Positions 1-10,948 are shown, counted from the first letter of the stretch. The stretch is 64,000 nucleotides of DNA from Chelatococcus sambhunathii (GCF_001418005.1 NZ_LIOL01000011.1:57534-121533); one strand, 5' to 3'. The notes: generated by a model from the sequence alone, not told the origin. A program made the numbers and translations.

Positions 1-653
1 GTTGCGTCGCCTGCCACAGCGGCTGGCGCTTCACCGACGAGGCCTTCCACGACATCGGCCTTCCCGGCGACGACCGCGGCCGGGGCGCCGCCCTCGGCCT
101 TGCGGCGGCCGATCACGCCTTCAAGACGCCGAGCCTGCGCGAGATCGCCTGGACGGCGCCCTACATGCACGACGGCGCTCTGGCGACGCTGGAGGATGTC
201 GTCGCCCATTACGAGCGCGGCATCGTCGACCGGCCGACACTGTCGGCCGACCTGCCCAAGGGATTGTCGCTGAGCGAGGAGGAGAGGGGCCAGCTCATCG
301 CCTTCCTCGGTACCTTGTCGAGCGAGGATCCGCCGCGACCGGCCTCGCTGCCGCCGCATGTGGAAGCGGCGCCGGGCAGCGTCGGGGCCGTGTCGGTGTC
401 CACCATCGGCCAGGCCGGCAAGCGCTTCGCGCCGGATCACGTGCGCATCCGCGCGGGCGAGGGGCTCACCGTGGTCAACGACGACACCCGCACCCACAAC
501 GTGCGTGTCGACGATCCGCGCCTCGCTTACAGCTCCGGCGCGCAGGAACCCGGCGACAAGGTGGTCCTATCCTTCGAGGAGCCCGGGCAGTTCCTCGTCA
601 CCTGCGGCATCCACCCCGAGATGCGCCTTACGGTCGAGGTGGCGCCGAAATGA
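1..653 (+). CDS. Diheme cytochrome c peroxidase (MauG-like) C-terminal half fused to a cupredoxin domain, 5' partial
   Basis: The reading frame is open at the window edge (first full codon at position 3), so the N-terminal part is missing. It begins with a CVACH heme c attachment motif, followed by the TPSLR and TAPYMHDGAL motifs typical of the C-terminal heme domain of bacterial diheme peroxidases. After a short linker (about residues 105-135) comes a cupredoxin fold. A His in the THNV stretch and a CGIHPEM segment supply the expected type 1 copper ligands. The family acts in the periplasm, taking electrons from small redox proteins to reduce peroxide or modify a partner. The attached copper domain suggests an internal electron donor or acceptor, which is inference. 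A strong hairpin follows the stop codon. Confidence 0.85.
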   Translation, partial: CVACHSGWRFTDEAFHDIGLPGDDRGRGAALGLAAADHAFKTPSLREIAWTAPYMHDGALATLEDVVAHYERGIVDRPTLSADLPKGLSLSEEERGQLIAFLGTLSSEDPPRPASLPPHVEAAPGSVGAVSVSTIGQAGKRFAPDHVRIRAGEGLTVVNDDTRTHNVRVDDPRLAYSSGAQEPGDKVVLSFEEPGQFLVTCGIHPEMRLTVEVAPK

Positions 654-654
654 A

Positions 655-679
655 AAGGGCGGGCCCGAGGCCCGCCCTT
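655..679. terminator. Bidirectional hairpin terminator
   Basis: A perfect 11-bp stem (AAGGGCGGGCC and its complement) with a 3-nt loop lies just after the stop codon of the peroxidase gene. It sits between two convergent genes, the other being bioY. The A's and T's at the stem base could serve both directions. Confidence 0.75.
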
Positions 680-702
680 CCGGATCGAATCGTGTCGCGC
701 GC

Positions 703-1269
703 TCAGCGCCGGCGGTCGAGCGCCACGACGCTCGCATAGGCGAGGGCCGACTTCAGCACCGTGCCGAGGATGAAGGGCACGAAGCCGGCGGCGATCGCCT
801 TCTCGAAGCCGATGAGATGGGCGAGCCAGGCGACGCCCGGCACGAAGACGATGAGGTGGCCGACGAGGAGCGAGACCGCGAGCTTGCCGTAGTGGCGGTT
901 CCAGCCCTGGTCGGCGAGCCAGCCGACGAAGGCGGCGGCGAGGAGAAAGCCCACGAGATAGCCGCCCGTCGGGCCCATGGCGTAGAGGATCCCGGCATTG
1001 CCGCCGGCGAAGAGCGGCAGGCCGGCGAGGCCCTGCGCAAGGTAGGCCACCAGCGTCTCGCTCGCCAGGCGCCAGCCGCAGAGCGCGCCGACCAGCAGCA
1101 CCGCATAGGTCTGCATCGTCATGGGCACCGGATACATCGGCACCTCGATCCAAGCCGAGGCCGCGATGAGCCAGCTGCCGAGAAGCACGACGGTGGCCCG
1201 GCGCAGGGCGGAGGAACCGACAAGACGCGCCAGCGGCGCGGCATGAGGGGTGGAGGTGGTGTACGACAT
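703..1269 (-). CDS. bioY: BioY biotin transporter substrate-binding (S) component
   Basis: A 188-residue, strongly hydrophobic protein with about six membrane segments. The VPMYPVPMTMQTYAVLL stretch near the N-terminus and the MGPTGGYLVGF motif are hallmarks of the BioY family, the membrane S-subunit that binds biotin. BioY works alone or with an ECF-type ATPase module; no bioM or bioN is visible here. An upstream in-frame ATG at 1323 would add 18 residues, but the ATG at 1269 has a GGGAG ribosome site at good spacing and fits the family length. I see no clear BioR operator in the 215-bp gap upstream. Confidence 0.9.
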   Translation of the reverse strand: MSYTTSTPHAAPLARLVGSSALRRATVVLLGSWLIAASAWIEVPMYPVPMTMQTYAVLLVGALCGWRLASETLVAYLAQGLAGLPLFAGGNAGILYAMGPTGGYLVGFLLAAAFVGWLADQGWNRHYGKLAVSLLVGHLIVFVPGVAWLAHLIGFEKAIAAGFVPFILGTVLKSALAYASVVALDRRR

Positions 1270-1484
1270 CAGGGGACTCCCAATCGATGCCGCGACACTT
1301 CCTTGGCTGTGCGCCGTCGTCAAGCCCGTCGATGTGGGAAAGCTGGGGCAAGGGGCCGAAACCGGAGTGCGCCGTCGTGCCCTGGGGACTCATCTCGGCG
1401 CCTCCGGCGAGTCATTGCGCTGGTCCCCGGGTCGCATTCCGCTCCGCTGCATGCGTCCGGGAAACGGGAGTGTCGCGGGAACCC

Positions 1485-2231
1485 TCAGCCGAAGCGCACC
1501 CAACCCTGCGGATAGAGCCGCTCCTGCGGCAGGAAGCGGGCCTTGTAGGCCATCTTGCGCGAGCCCTCGACCCAGTAGCCGAGATAGACATAAGGCAACC
1601 CGAGGCGCCGTGCCTTGGCGATATGGTCGAGGATCATGAAGCTGCCGAGGCTGCGCTCGCCGTCGTCCGGATCGTAGAAGGAATAGACCATCGACAGGCC
1701 GTCGCCGAGCACGTCGGTGAGTGCCACCCCCACGAGGTCGCCCGTGCCGCGGCCGTTGATGCCCGTATCTGGCCCGCGCCGCCGGTATTCGACGAGGCGC
1801 GTCGGCACGTGGCTATCCTCCACCATCATGGCGTAGTCGAGCATTGTCATGTCCACCATACCGCCGTCGGAATGGCGCGCCTCGAGATAGTGGCGGAAGA
1901 GCGAATATTGCTCGGAGGTGGGGATCGGCTCGCCCATGGCGCCGGCGAGGTCGGCATTGGCCCGGAGCACCCTTTTCAGGTTACGCCCCGGCCGGAAGGC
2001 ATCGACGACGATGCGGACCGAGACGCAGGCCTTGCAGTGCTCGCAGGCCGGGCGGTAGGCGATGGTCTGCGAGCGGCGGAAGCCGCCTTGCGTCAGGATG
2101 TCGTTGATCTCGGCGGCCCGCCGGCCGATGAGATGAGTGAAGACCTTTCGCTCTTCCCGACCCGGCAGATAGGGGCAGGCCGAGGGCGCCGTCAGGTAGA
2201 ACTGCGGCGCGTCGCGCGGTTGCGTCGTCAC
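1485..2231 (-). CDS. bpt: Aspartate/glutamate leucyltransferase (L/F- or R-transferase family)
   Basis: A 248-residue protein matching bacterial Bpt, which transfers leucine from Leu-tRNA to N-terminal Asp or Glu and so marks proteins for ClpS/ClpAP degradation by the N-end rule. Diagnostic parts are the [21 protein letters not shown] start, the conserved cysteines in [12 protein letters not shown] (about residue 70) and the [17 protein letters not shown] region near the C-terminus. I chose the GTG at 2231: it follows a strong GGAGGGAGGAAC ribosome site and gives the usual family N-terminus. The ATG at 2252 is an alternative. It is the last gene of a leftward cluster after the RDD gene (76-bp gap). 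Confidence 0.93.
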   Translation of the reverse strand: MTTQPRDAPQFYLTAPSACPYLPGREERKVFTHLIGRRAAEINDILTQGGFRRSQTIAYRPACEHCKACVSVRIVVDAFRPGRNLKRVLRANADLAGAMGEPIPTSEQYSLFRHYLEARHSDGGMVDMTMLDYAMMVEDSHVPTRLVEYRRRGPDTGINGRGTGDLVGVALTDVLGDGLSMVYSFYDPDDGERSLGSFMILDHIAKARRLGLPYVYLGYWVEGSRKMAYKARFLPQERLYPQGWVRFG

Positions 2232-2307
2232 CTCGTTCCTCCCTCCGTCCATCGCCCGCGAGAGTATCCACTGACGATACCACCGCCCTGACGGCGCTCA
2301 AGCGCCG

Positions 2308-2757
2308 TTACCGTGCGTTCACGATCGTCAGCCCCGTGAGCACGTCGTGCAGCAGCCGCCGGTCGTCGCGCAGGAGGCCGACGAGGATGTCGATCACCAG
2401 CACCAGCACGGTGCCGGCCGCGACGTAGAAGAAGAGAGCGTGGACGGCTGCGGTGATGAAGTCGACCCGCGTGCCGCGGGGACCGATCACCCTGAGGCCC
2501 AACATGCGCATGCCGATGGTCGACTGCCGGCTGCCGCCCACCGTGACCGCGCTGTAGAGCACGCCCGTGCCTGCCCCGACGAGCGGGAACAGAAACCAGG
2601 CGAGCCCGAAGGTGAATACTCCGAGCACCGCCACGATGACGAACAGCATCACCATGAGCACGGCGATGACGCAGATGTCGACGAGATAGGCGAAGAGGCG
2701 TGGCGTCAGCACGCCCGCGGTGGCCTCGGGCGGCAGCGTCGGCATGTTCTCACTCAT
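2308..2757 (-). CDS. RDD family integral membrane protein
   Basis: A 149-residue protein with a short polar N-terminus and about four hydrophobic segments. The PRLFAYLVDICVIAVL stretch carries the Arg and Asp that name the RDD family. The GMRMLGLRVIGPRG loop and a DVLTGLTIV tail are also typical. Function in this family is mostly unknown; some members are linked to ion exchange. The ATG at 2757 is chosen over the upstream one at 2802, which would overlap the preceding gene. It lies 41 bp downstream of the threonine ammonia-lyase gene, probably in the same transcript. Confidence 0.85.
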   Translation of the reverse strand: MSENMPTLPPEATAGVLTPRLFAYLVDICVIAVLMVMLFVIVAVLGVFTFGLAWFLFPLVGAGTGVLYSAVTVGGSRQSTIGMRMLGLRVIGPRGTRVDFITAAVHALFFYVAAGTVLVLVIDILVGLLRDDRRLLHDVLTGLTIVNAR

Positions 2758-2798
2758 GGATCCTGTCCTGTTTCGAGGGGGCGGCTGGTCGTGGTGCC

Positions 2799-4043
2799 TC
2801 ACGGCGTCTCGCTCAGGCCGCGGGCATCGACACGGCGCGGAGCGAGCCCGTCCGCCTCGAGCGCGGCGAGGATGGCGCGGGTGTGCTCGGCATCGCGGGT
2901 CTCGACCGTGAGGTCGATGGTGACCCCCTTGGCCGGGACATCGAGATAGAGGCGCCCGTGCGAAACTTCGAGGATATTGGCACCGAGTTCCCCCAGCCGG
3001 CTGGCGACACGGCCGAGCAGTCCCGGCCTGTCACTCGTTGTAATGCGGAAGGAGACGATCCGTTCCGCCCGCTCCAGCTCGCGCACCATCACCGAGGCGA
3101 GGAGCCGCGCGTCGATGTTGCCGCCGCACAGGACGAGCCCCACCTTCCTGCCGCTGAAGCGCTCCGGCCGGGCGAACATGGCAGCGAGGCCGGCCGCGCC
3201 CGCGCCCTCCGCCATGGTGCGCTGCTGGGTGGCATAGGCGTTGACCGCCCGTTCGATCGCCGCTTCCTCGACGAGGATGATCTCGCTCGCGAGCGCCCGC
3301 ACGATCGGCAAGGTCATCGTGCCCACCGTCTTGACCGCGATGCCCTCGGCCAGCGTCGGTCCGCCGATGGGCAGGTCGCTGCCGGTGATGGCATTGTGGA
3401 AGGAGGGGTAGAGCAGCGCCTCGACGCCGACGACGTCGATCCCGGGCTTCAGCGCCTTCGCCGCCACGGCGATGCCGGAGAACAGGCCGCCGCCGCCGAT
3501 GGGCACGACGAGCGTGTCGAGGTCCGGCACGTCGGCCAGCATCTCGAGCGCGATGGTGCCCTGACCCGCCATGACGGCCGGATCGTCGTAGGGGTGGACG
3601 AAGACGAGCCCTTCCTCGGCGGCGATGGCACGGGCCCGCTCGGCCGATTCGTACAGCGTCTCGCCGAAGAGGACGACGCGCGCCCCGTGCGCCCGGGTGT
3701 TCTCCACCTTCACGAGGGGCGTCGCCTCGGGCATCACGATGGTGGCGGGAATGCCGAGCCGCCGCGCGTGATAGGCGACCGCCTGGGCGTGATTGCCGGC
3801 GGACATGGCGATGACGCCGCGCCGGCGCTCGTCGTCGGTGAGGCGCGTCAGCTTCACCAGCGCGCCGCGCTCCTTGAAGGAGCCGGTCGCCTGCATGTTC
3901 TCGTGCTTGACGAAGACCTCGGCGCCGGTGAGCGCCGACAGGCGCGGAGCGGGCATCATCGGGGTGCGCAGCACCTTTCCGGCGACGATGGCCGCCGCCG
4001 CTTCGACATCCGCGAGGGTGATGGCGTGCCGCTCAGCGGTCAT
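2799..4043 (-). CDS. ilvA: Threonine ammonia-lyase with C-terminal ACT domain
   Basis: A 414-residue PLP enzyme of the fold-type II family that deaminates threonine to 2-oxobutanoate, the entry to isoleucine synthesis. The PLP lysine lies in the ATGSFKERGAL motif (about residue 55). The glycine-rich cofactor loop is VPIGGGGLFSG. The C-terminal 80 residues form an ACT domain, seen in the ITTSDRPGLLGRVASRLGELG stretch, consistent with amino-acid feedback. With one ACT domain and about 410 residues it resembles the short TdcB/IlvA form common in Alphaproteobacteria. The ATG at 4043 has a GGAGGACG ribosome site; an in-frame ATG at 4064 is less likely. Confidence 0.92.
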   Translation of the reverse strand: MTAERHAITLADVEAAAAIVAGKVLRTPMMPAPRLSALTGAEVFVKHENMQATGSFKERGALVKLTRLTDDERRRGVIAMSAGNHAQAVAYHARRLGIPATIVMPEATPLVKVENTRAHGARVVLFGETLYESAERARAIAAEEGLVFVHPYDDPAVMAGQGTIALEMLADVPDLDTLVVPIGGGGLFSGIAVAAKALKPGIDVVGVEALLYPSFHNAITGSDLPIGGPTLAEGIAVKTVGTMTLPIVRALASEIILVEEAAIERAVNAYATQQRTMAEGAGAAGLAAMFARPERFSGRKVGLVLCGGNIDARLLASVMVRELERAERIVSFRITTSDRPGLLGRVASRLGELGANILEVSHGRLYLDVPAKGVTIDLTVETRDAEHTRAILAALEADGLAPRRVDARGLSETP

Positions 4044-4130
4044 TCCCGATACGTCCTCCAGCATGGCTTGCCAGCCGCTCCCCTTAATCGACGCCGACCG
4101 CGCGGCCTATCGCAGATGCTGCGCGGCGGC

Positions 4131-5468
4131 TCATATCTCGCGCGGCACAAGGTGGCGTTCGCCGAACAACCCGCCCGGCCGCAGCACGAGGAATAGCACG
4201 AGCAGGCAGTAGACCGCGATGTCGCGCAGCTCGATCGGCAGGGCCGCCGACCAGGCGGCCTCCACTGCGGCGATGATGAGTCCTCCGGCGAGCGCGCCGG
4301 CGACCGAGCCGATGCCGCCGACGACCGCCGCGACGAGCGCCTTCAGCCCGAGTGCCAGCCCGCCGGAAAAGCCGACGCCGCCATATTGCGCGACCATCAG
4401 GAAGCCCGCGAGCGCGGCAAGGCCGGTCGCGAGGGCGAAGGTGAGCGAGAACAGCACGCGCCCGTCGATGCCGAAAAGGGCGGCGGCCACGGGATCGTCG
4501 GCATAGGCCCGCCAAGCGCGGCCGAAGTGCGTGCGTGCCAGCAGGATGATGAGGAGTCCGGCCGCCAGCGCGCCCGTGGCGGTGACGAGGAGCGACATGG
4601 GCGTGACGGTGACGAGGAAATCGCGGGTCCCGGCAATGCCGAGTGTCGCATTCCACACCGGCGGCACCCAGCGTCCGCTCTCGCCCTGGGCGAGGCGCAG
4701 GTATTCGGCGAGCGCGATGGAGAGCCCGACCGTCACGATGACGATCTGCTGGCCCTTGAGGCGCAGCAGTGGCACGACGGCAAGCCGCCCCGCGACGAGC
4801 CCGTGCAGGGCGCCCGCCATCACCGCGACGACAAGACCCGACAGAAGGCCCGGCAGCGGCGTCACGACGCCGCCGGCGACGGAGAGCGCGATGGTCAGCG
4901 TCGCCGCCATGCCGCCGAGTACGGCGAACTCGCCGAAGCCGAGCATGATGCGCCGCACGAGACCGAAGATGAGTGCATAGGAGGCCGCAAGGAGGCCGTA
5001 GATCGCCGCCATCGGCAGAGCGGCAAGGGCCTGCTGGAGGCCGTAGGCGAGGGGCGAGGGCAGTTGCAGCACGCGCGCTGCGCCCGCCCTCCGCTCCGGG
5101 TCGGATGCAGCCGCCTCTGGCGTCTCGAGATAGAAGCGCTGCAGGAAATAGACGGAGGCGTCGCTGAGCGCCCCCCGCTCGGTCGTGATGCCGACGAGCC
5201 GTGCCTTGCCCGCGGCAAAGCCGGTGCCGGCGAAACGGCAGGTGATTGTCCGTCGGCGCGTGCCACGCGGGGTGCCGACCTCGTACTGGATCAGCACCTC
5301 GTTGCGTCCCGGCCCGGGGCGCGGCTCCGACAGGCGAAAGTTCGCGCCATCGGCGTTGAGGGCCGGGATCGCCTGCCGGCAGATGCGCGCCTGCTCCGCA
5401 TCGACGCCGCGCCCGCAGCCCGCAAGGGCAAGGCAGGCAGCAAGGAGCAGGAGGATGCGGCGCAGCAT
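4131..5468 (-). CDS. LivH-like branched-chain amino acid ABC transporter permease with lipoprotein-like N-terminal domain
   Basis: A 445-residue protein. Residues 1-20 look like a lipoprotein signal (LAACLALAGC lipobox). Residues 20-125 form a soluble domain of unknown fold with two further cysteines. From about residue 130 the sequence is a LivH-type permease with eight or more hydrophobic segments, including the PMAAIYGLLAASYALIFGLV start and an EAA-like loop near ADDPVAAALFGID. The family imports branched-chain amino acids or amides. No ATPase, second permease or binding-protein gene is adjacent, so it is an orphan permease here. It lies 41 bp downstream of hemB. Confidence 0.8.
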   Translation of the reverse strand: MLRRILLLLAACLALAGCGRGVDAEQARICRQAIPALNADGANFRLSEPRPGPGRNEVLIQYEVGTPRGTRRRTITCRFAGTGFAAGKARLVGITTERGALSDASVYFLQRFYLETPEAAASDPERRAGAARVLQLPSPLAYGLQQALAALPMAAIYGLLAASYALIFGLVRRIMLGFGEFAVLGGMAATLTIALSVAGGVVTPLPGLLSGLVVAVMAGALHGLVAGRLAVVPLLRLKGQQIVIVTVGLSIALAEYLRLAQGESGRWVPPVWNATLGIAGTRDFLVTVTPMSLLVTATGALAAGLLIILLARTHFGRAWRAYADDPVAAALFGIDGRVLFSLTFALATGLAALAGFLMVAQYGGVGFSGGLALGLKALVAAVVGGIGSVAGALAGGLIIAAVEAAWSAALPIELRDIAVYCLLVLFLVLRPGGLFGERHLVPREI

Positions 5469-5509
5469 GGCCGCACTGTAGCGGGCGCCGCGCGCCGCGA
5501 AAGGGGCCT

Positions 5510-7909
<2,400 letters not shown>

Positions 7910-7946
7910 GATGGCCGGCCCTTCCCGGCGGAAAGGGGTGATGGGC

Positions 7947-8429
7947 ATGTTCCAGCACGGCGGAGACGACGAGGCCCGTGGCGGGCAGCCGGGCGAACCA
8001 CCCGGCACGACGCGCGGGCTGCTCGATGCCATCGCCCTGCACGAGCGGGCGGCCGCCCTGCGCTGGGACCAGATGCTCGTCTGGTTCATGCGCGTGATGG
8101 CCTGCGCCTGGCTGGTGAAGGGTCTCGGCGCCTGGGCCGTGCTGCTCGGCTTCGGCCCGGGGGAGGGCGTCGCCTTCGAGGCGCGCTCGCTGTCCTTCCA
8201 GGCCACCATCATCTACTTCGCCGTCATCGACCTCGTGGCGGCCGTCGGCCTGTGGCTGACGAGCACGTGGGGCGGCGTGATGTGGCTTCTGGCCGTCACG
8301 AGCCACATCATTCTCGCCTTGTTCTTTCCGCGTATCGTCATGAGCAATGCCATGACGCTGAGCGCATTCGTCTCGCTCATCCTGCTCTATCTCGCGATTT
8401 CATGGAAAGCGGCGCGCCAGGAAGACTGA
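7947..8429 (+). CDS. DUF6163 family membrane protein
   Basis: About 160 residues with four hydrophobic segments after a polar, glycine- and glutamate-rich N-terminal tail. The pattern RWDQMLVWFMRVMACAWLVKG, then LWLTSTWGGVMWLL, then a histidine-containing segment matches DUF6163, a small membrane family of Rhizobiales without known function. The ATG at 7947 is preceded by AAAGGGGTGA at ideal spacing; an ATG at 7911 begins one base after the hydrolase stop and is the alternative. It is probably cotranscribed with the hydrolase gene. Confidence 0.72.
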   Translation: MFQHGGDDEARGGQPGEPPGTTRGLLDAIALHERAAALRWDQMLVWFMRVMACAWLVKGLGAWAVLLGFGPGEGVAFEARSLSFQATIIYFAVIDLVAAVGLWLTSTWGGVMWLLAVTSHIILALFFPRIVMSNAMTLSAFVSLILLYLAISWKAARQED

Positions 8430-8460
8430 TGTCTTGTGCTCGGCGGCCTTCCTTTGCGGA

Positions 8461-8532
8461 CTCATTGCAAGGGAAATGCACCGGCTGGCGATCTTTTCCC
8501 TTGCACCGGGCGTCAACGTCGGTTGCAATGAG
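8461..8532. repeat. Nested inverted repeats in the gap after the DUF6163 gene
   Basis: Two overlapping dyads share bases. The outer pair is CTCATTGCAA (8461-8470) with TTGCAATGAG (8523-8532). The inner pair is TGCAAGGGAAA (8466-8476) with TTTCCCTTGCA (8495-8505). TGCACCGG is also directly repeated at 8477-8484 and 8502-8509. The two folds are mutually exclusive. It could end the upstream transcript or be part of an untranslated RNA. The rest of the 331-bp gap 8430-8760 holds no gene that I can support. Confidence 0.6.
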
Positions 8533-8612
8533 GGACAGCCTGCAGCGAATGCGGGAAGGAGTAGATGAGGCATGTCTGCCGAATGGACGTAATGACCGAG
8601 GGATCGTTGAGG

Positions 8613-8646
8613 TTTGATTCACGACGTTTCGCAAAGATTTGATTCA
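8613..8646. promoter_or_regulatory. Direct repeat TTTGATTCA upstream of ldtR, possible operator
   Basis: TTTGATTCA occurs at 8613-8621 and again at 8638-8646, 25 bp apart, in an AT-rich stretch about 115 bp before ldtR. Spacing near two helical turns would suit a dimeric regulator, possibly LdtR itself. This is inferred from position only. Confidence 0.35.
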
Positions 8647-8760
8647 TCCTATTGCTTAAATTCGTCTTCATCGGCGCAGGCTATCGTACTCCTCATAAAA
8701 GGCCGGAAGATCACAATCCGGCCTGCGTAACAGGCGATGGGGCGTATGATGGGGACTGTG

Positions 8761-9261
8761 ATGAAGACGGTAGAGCCGACGCCGGTTCATTCCATAGACG
8801 CTGAAATCGGTCCGCTCTACTTGGAGGCGTTGACGCTGGTGGAGCGGTTGCATCGCCGTCTGCTCGACGTCATCAAGGACGAGTTCGAGCGCCGCGGGCG
8901 CACGGACGTCAATGCCGTGCAGGCGCTGCTGCTCTACAACATCGGCGACAAGGAGCTGACAGCGAGCGAGCTGCGCACCCGCGGCTACTATCTCGGCTCC
9001 AACGTGTCCTACAATGTGAAGAAGCTCGTCGAGATGGGCTACCTGCACCATGCGCGCTCGCGGGTCGACCGCCGCTCGGTGCGGATCAGCCTGACCGACC
9101 GCGGGCGCGAGGTTCACGAGATCGTGTCCACGCTCTACGACAAGCACACGCGGACGATCGAGGCCATCGGCGGCGTCACGGCCGAGGATTTCCGCAACCT
9201 CAATCAGGCCCTCGTACGGCTCGAGCGCTACTGGACGGATCAGATCCGCTACCGGCTCTGA
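8761..9261 (+). CDS. ldtR: LdtR-type MarR family transcriptional regulator
   Basis: A 166-residue winged-helix protein. The IDAEIGPLYLEALTLVERLHRRLLDVIKDEFERR N-terminal helix, the recognition region around RGYYLGSNVSYNVKKLVEMGY and the wing RVDRRSVRISLT match LdtR, first described in Liberibacter and Sinorhizobium as a regulator of the L,D-transpeptidase gene ldtP. The neighbouring L,D-transpeptidase downstream supports this strongly. The ATG at 8761 is chosen (GGGGAC upstream); in-frame ATGs at 8737 and 8749 are possible. Effector-binding residues are not assigned here. Confidence 0.85.
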   Translation: MKTVEPTPVHSIDAEIGPLYLEALTLVERLHRRLLDVIKDEFERRGRTDVNAVQALLLYNIGDKELTASELRTRGYYLGSNVSYNVKKLVEMGYLHHARSRVDRRSVRISLTDRGREVHEIVSTLYDKHTRTIEAIGGVTAEDFRNLNQALVRLERYWTDQIRYRL

Positions 9262-9287
9262 TGTCCCTTTTCATGAATCGCAAGGCG

Positions 9288-9313
9288 TCCGGCGACCCGG
9301 CACGGTCGCCGGA
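9288..9313 (+). terminator. Hairpin after ldtR
   Basis: A perfect 10-bp stem (TCCGGCGACC and complement) with a 6-nt loop begins 27 bp after the ldtR stop. There is no long T run, so termination may be weak or need Rho. Confidence 0.5.
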
Positions 9314-9418
9314 TGTTGCATAATTGCAGCGCCCGGATTTTTGCGCGCGATGGGGCCGGATCATGGCGCCGCCTGCCACAAATTGGCCCGAGTGCTCGCC
9401 GACAGCTCACGCTTGATT

Positions 9419-9432
9419 AACCGTAGACGGTT
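9419..9432. promoter_or_regulatory. Palindrome upstream of the L,D-transpeptidase gene
   Basis: AACCGT-AG-ACGGTT is a 14-bp dyad inside an AT-rich patch (TTGATTAACC to TTTAATTAGG) about 100 bp before the transpeptidase start. It is the clearest operator-like element between ldtR and its expected target. Binding by LdtR is a guess. Confidence 0.4.
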
Positions 9433-9527
9433 TAATTAGGGTCAGTCGTCCCTACGGGCGGCGATGTGGCGGCGTTCTTGTGCGCCGCCGGCAGTCACAG
9501 CGAATTCGACGATCAGGATTCCTGCCA

Positions 9528-10808
9528 GTGCGCATTTCGGTTTCCAAACTCCATGCCTTCGCCTTTGCCGGCGCCATCGCGGTTGCATATGCCGCCCTCT
9601 CGGCTCCGGCCGGCGCCCAGCAGCCCATGGTGATCGCCTCCCAGGCCGAGTGGAGCCAGGGCTACGATGCGGCGCCCCGGATCCGGGTGCAGCGCTCCTT
9701 CATGCCGACGGTATCGCAGGAGGCGATCGTCGGCACCGAGCAGGCCATCGCGCGCTATCGCGACATCGCGGCGCGAGGCGGCTGGGGCCAGGTCTCATCC
9801 AACCAGCGGCTGCGCATGGGCGCCAAGGGCCCGGGCGTCGTCGCCCTGCGCGAGCGTCTCATCCTGTCCGGTGACCTCGAGCCGTCCGCCGGTAACTCGC
9901 CGGTGTTCGACACCTACGTCGAGGCCGCGGTGAAGCGCTTCCAGGCGCGGCATGGCCTCAATGCGACCGGAGTCGTCAACGGGCCGACCGTTTCCGCGCT
10001 CAACGTGCCGGTCGATACCCGCCTGCGCCAGCTCGAGATCAATCTGGTGCGTCTGCGCGCCCTCTCGGGCGACCTTGGCGAGCGCTACGTGATCGTCAAC
10101 ATCCCGGCCGCCCTCGTCGAGACGGTCGAGGGCGGGCAGGTCGTCAGCCGTCATGCCGCCGGCGTCGGTAAGATCGACCGTCAGTCGCCGATCATGAACG
10201 CCAAGATCACCGAGATCAATTTCAACCCGTTCTGGACGGTGCCTGCCTCCATCATCCGCAAGGACCTCATCCCGAAGATGCGGCAGGACCCGACCTACCT
10301 GTCGGACAACAAGATCCGCGTCTACAACAGCCAGGGTCAGGAAGTCCCGCCGCAGAGCATCAACTGGAACTCCGACGAGGCCACGCGCTACATGTTCCGG
10401 CAGGATCCCGGCGCGGACCTCAACTCGATGGGCTTCGTGCGCATCAACATTCCCAACCCGCACGGCGTCTACATGCACGATACGCCGGCCAAGGGCATCT
10501 TCGGCGACGACTTCCGCTTCGTCTCGTCCGGCTGCGTGCGCGTGCAGAACGTGCGCGACTACATCACCTGGCTGCTCAAGGAGACGTCCGGTTGGGATCG
10601 CGCGGCGATCGACCAGGCGATCGCCTCGGGCGAGCGAATCGACGCCCGCCTCGCAAGGCCGGTGAACGTCTACTGGACGTACATCACGGCCTGGGCGTCG
10701 CCCGACGGCATCGTGCAGTTCCGCGACGACGTCTACAACCGCGACGGCCTCGGCGTGCAGAACGTGATGGCGGCGGCCCAGGCGGAAGAGACCGAGCCGG
10801 TCAACTGA
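9528..10808 (+). CDS. L,D-transpeptidase with peptidoglycan-binding domain (LdtP-like)
   Basis: A 426-residue exported cell-wall enzyme. A signal peptide ends at about residue 31 (PAGA/QQ). A PG_binding_1 domain lies near residues 95-160 (KGPGVVALRERL, KRFQARHGLNATGVV). The YkuD catalytic domain follows, with HGVYMHDTP and the nucleophile cysteine in SSGCVRVQN (about residue 340). Such enzymes form 3-3 peptidoglycan cross-links or attach proteins to the wall. The GTG at 9528 has an AGGA site 9 bp upstream and gives a clean signal peptide; an upstream GTG at 9480 would extend it. The preceding ldtR gene probably controls it. Confidence 0.9.
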   Translation: MRISVSKLHAFAFAGAIAVAYAALSAPAGAQQPMVIASQAEWSQGYDAAPRIRVQRSFMPTVSQEAIVGTEQAIARYRDIAARGGWGQVSSNQRLRMGAKGPGVVALRERLILSGDLEPSAGNSPVFDTYVEAAVKRFQARHGLNATGVVNGPTVSALNVPVDTRLRQLEINLVRLRALSGDLGERYVIVNIPAALVETVEGGQVVSRHAAGVGKIDRQSPIMNAKITEINFNPFWTVPASIIRKDLIPKMRQDPTYLSDNKIRVYNSQGQEVPPQSINWNSDEATRYMFRQDPGADLNSMGFVRINIPNPHGVYMHDTPAKGIFGDDFRFVSSGCVRVQNVRDYITWLLKETSGWDRAAIDQAIASGERIDARLARPVNVYWTYITAWASPDGIVQFRDDVYNRDGLGVQNVMAAAQAEETEPVN

Positions 10809-10831
10809 CCTGCCATCCCGACCGATCGAGA

Positions 10832-10857
10832 AGCGGCCCGTCCCTTGGCGGGCCGCT
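10832..10857 (+). terminator. Rho-independent-like terminator after the L,D-transpeptidase gene
   Basis: AGCGGCCCG and CGGGCCGCT form a 9-bp stem with an 8-nt loop, followed by a T-rich GTCTCTTGTTG. Confidence 0.7.
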
Positions 10858-10948
10858 GTCTCTTGTTGCAGGCGCCTGCCCATGCAGCGGGTGCGACGCC
10901 GTTGAGCGTCCGGTGCCTGTTGGCGCTCGTCGAGCGAAGTGTTATGCA

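Noticed and set aside
1270..1484. BioR operator upstream of bioY
   Set aside because: I did not find a TTATCTATAA-like dyad in this gap.
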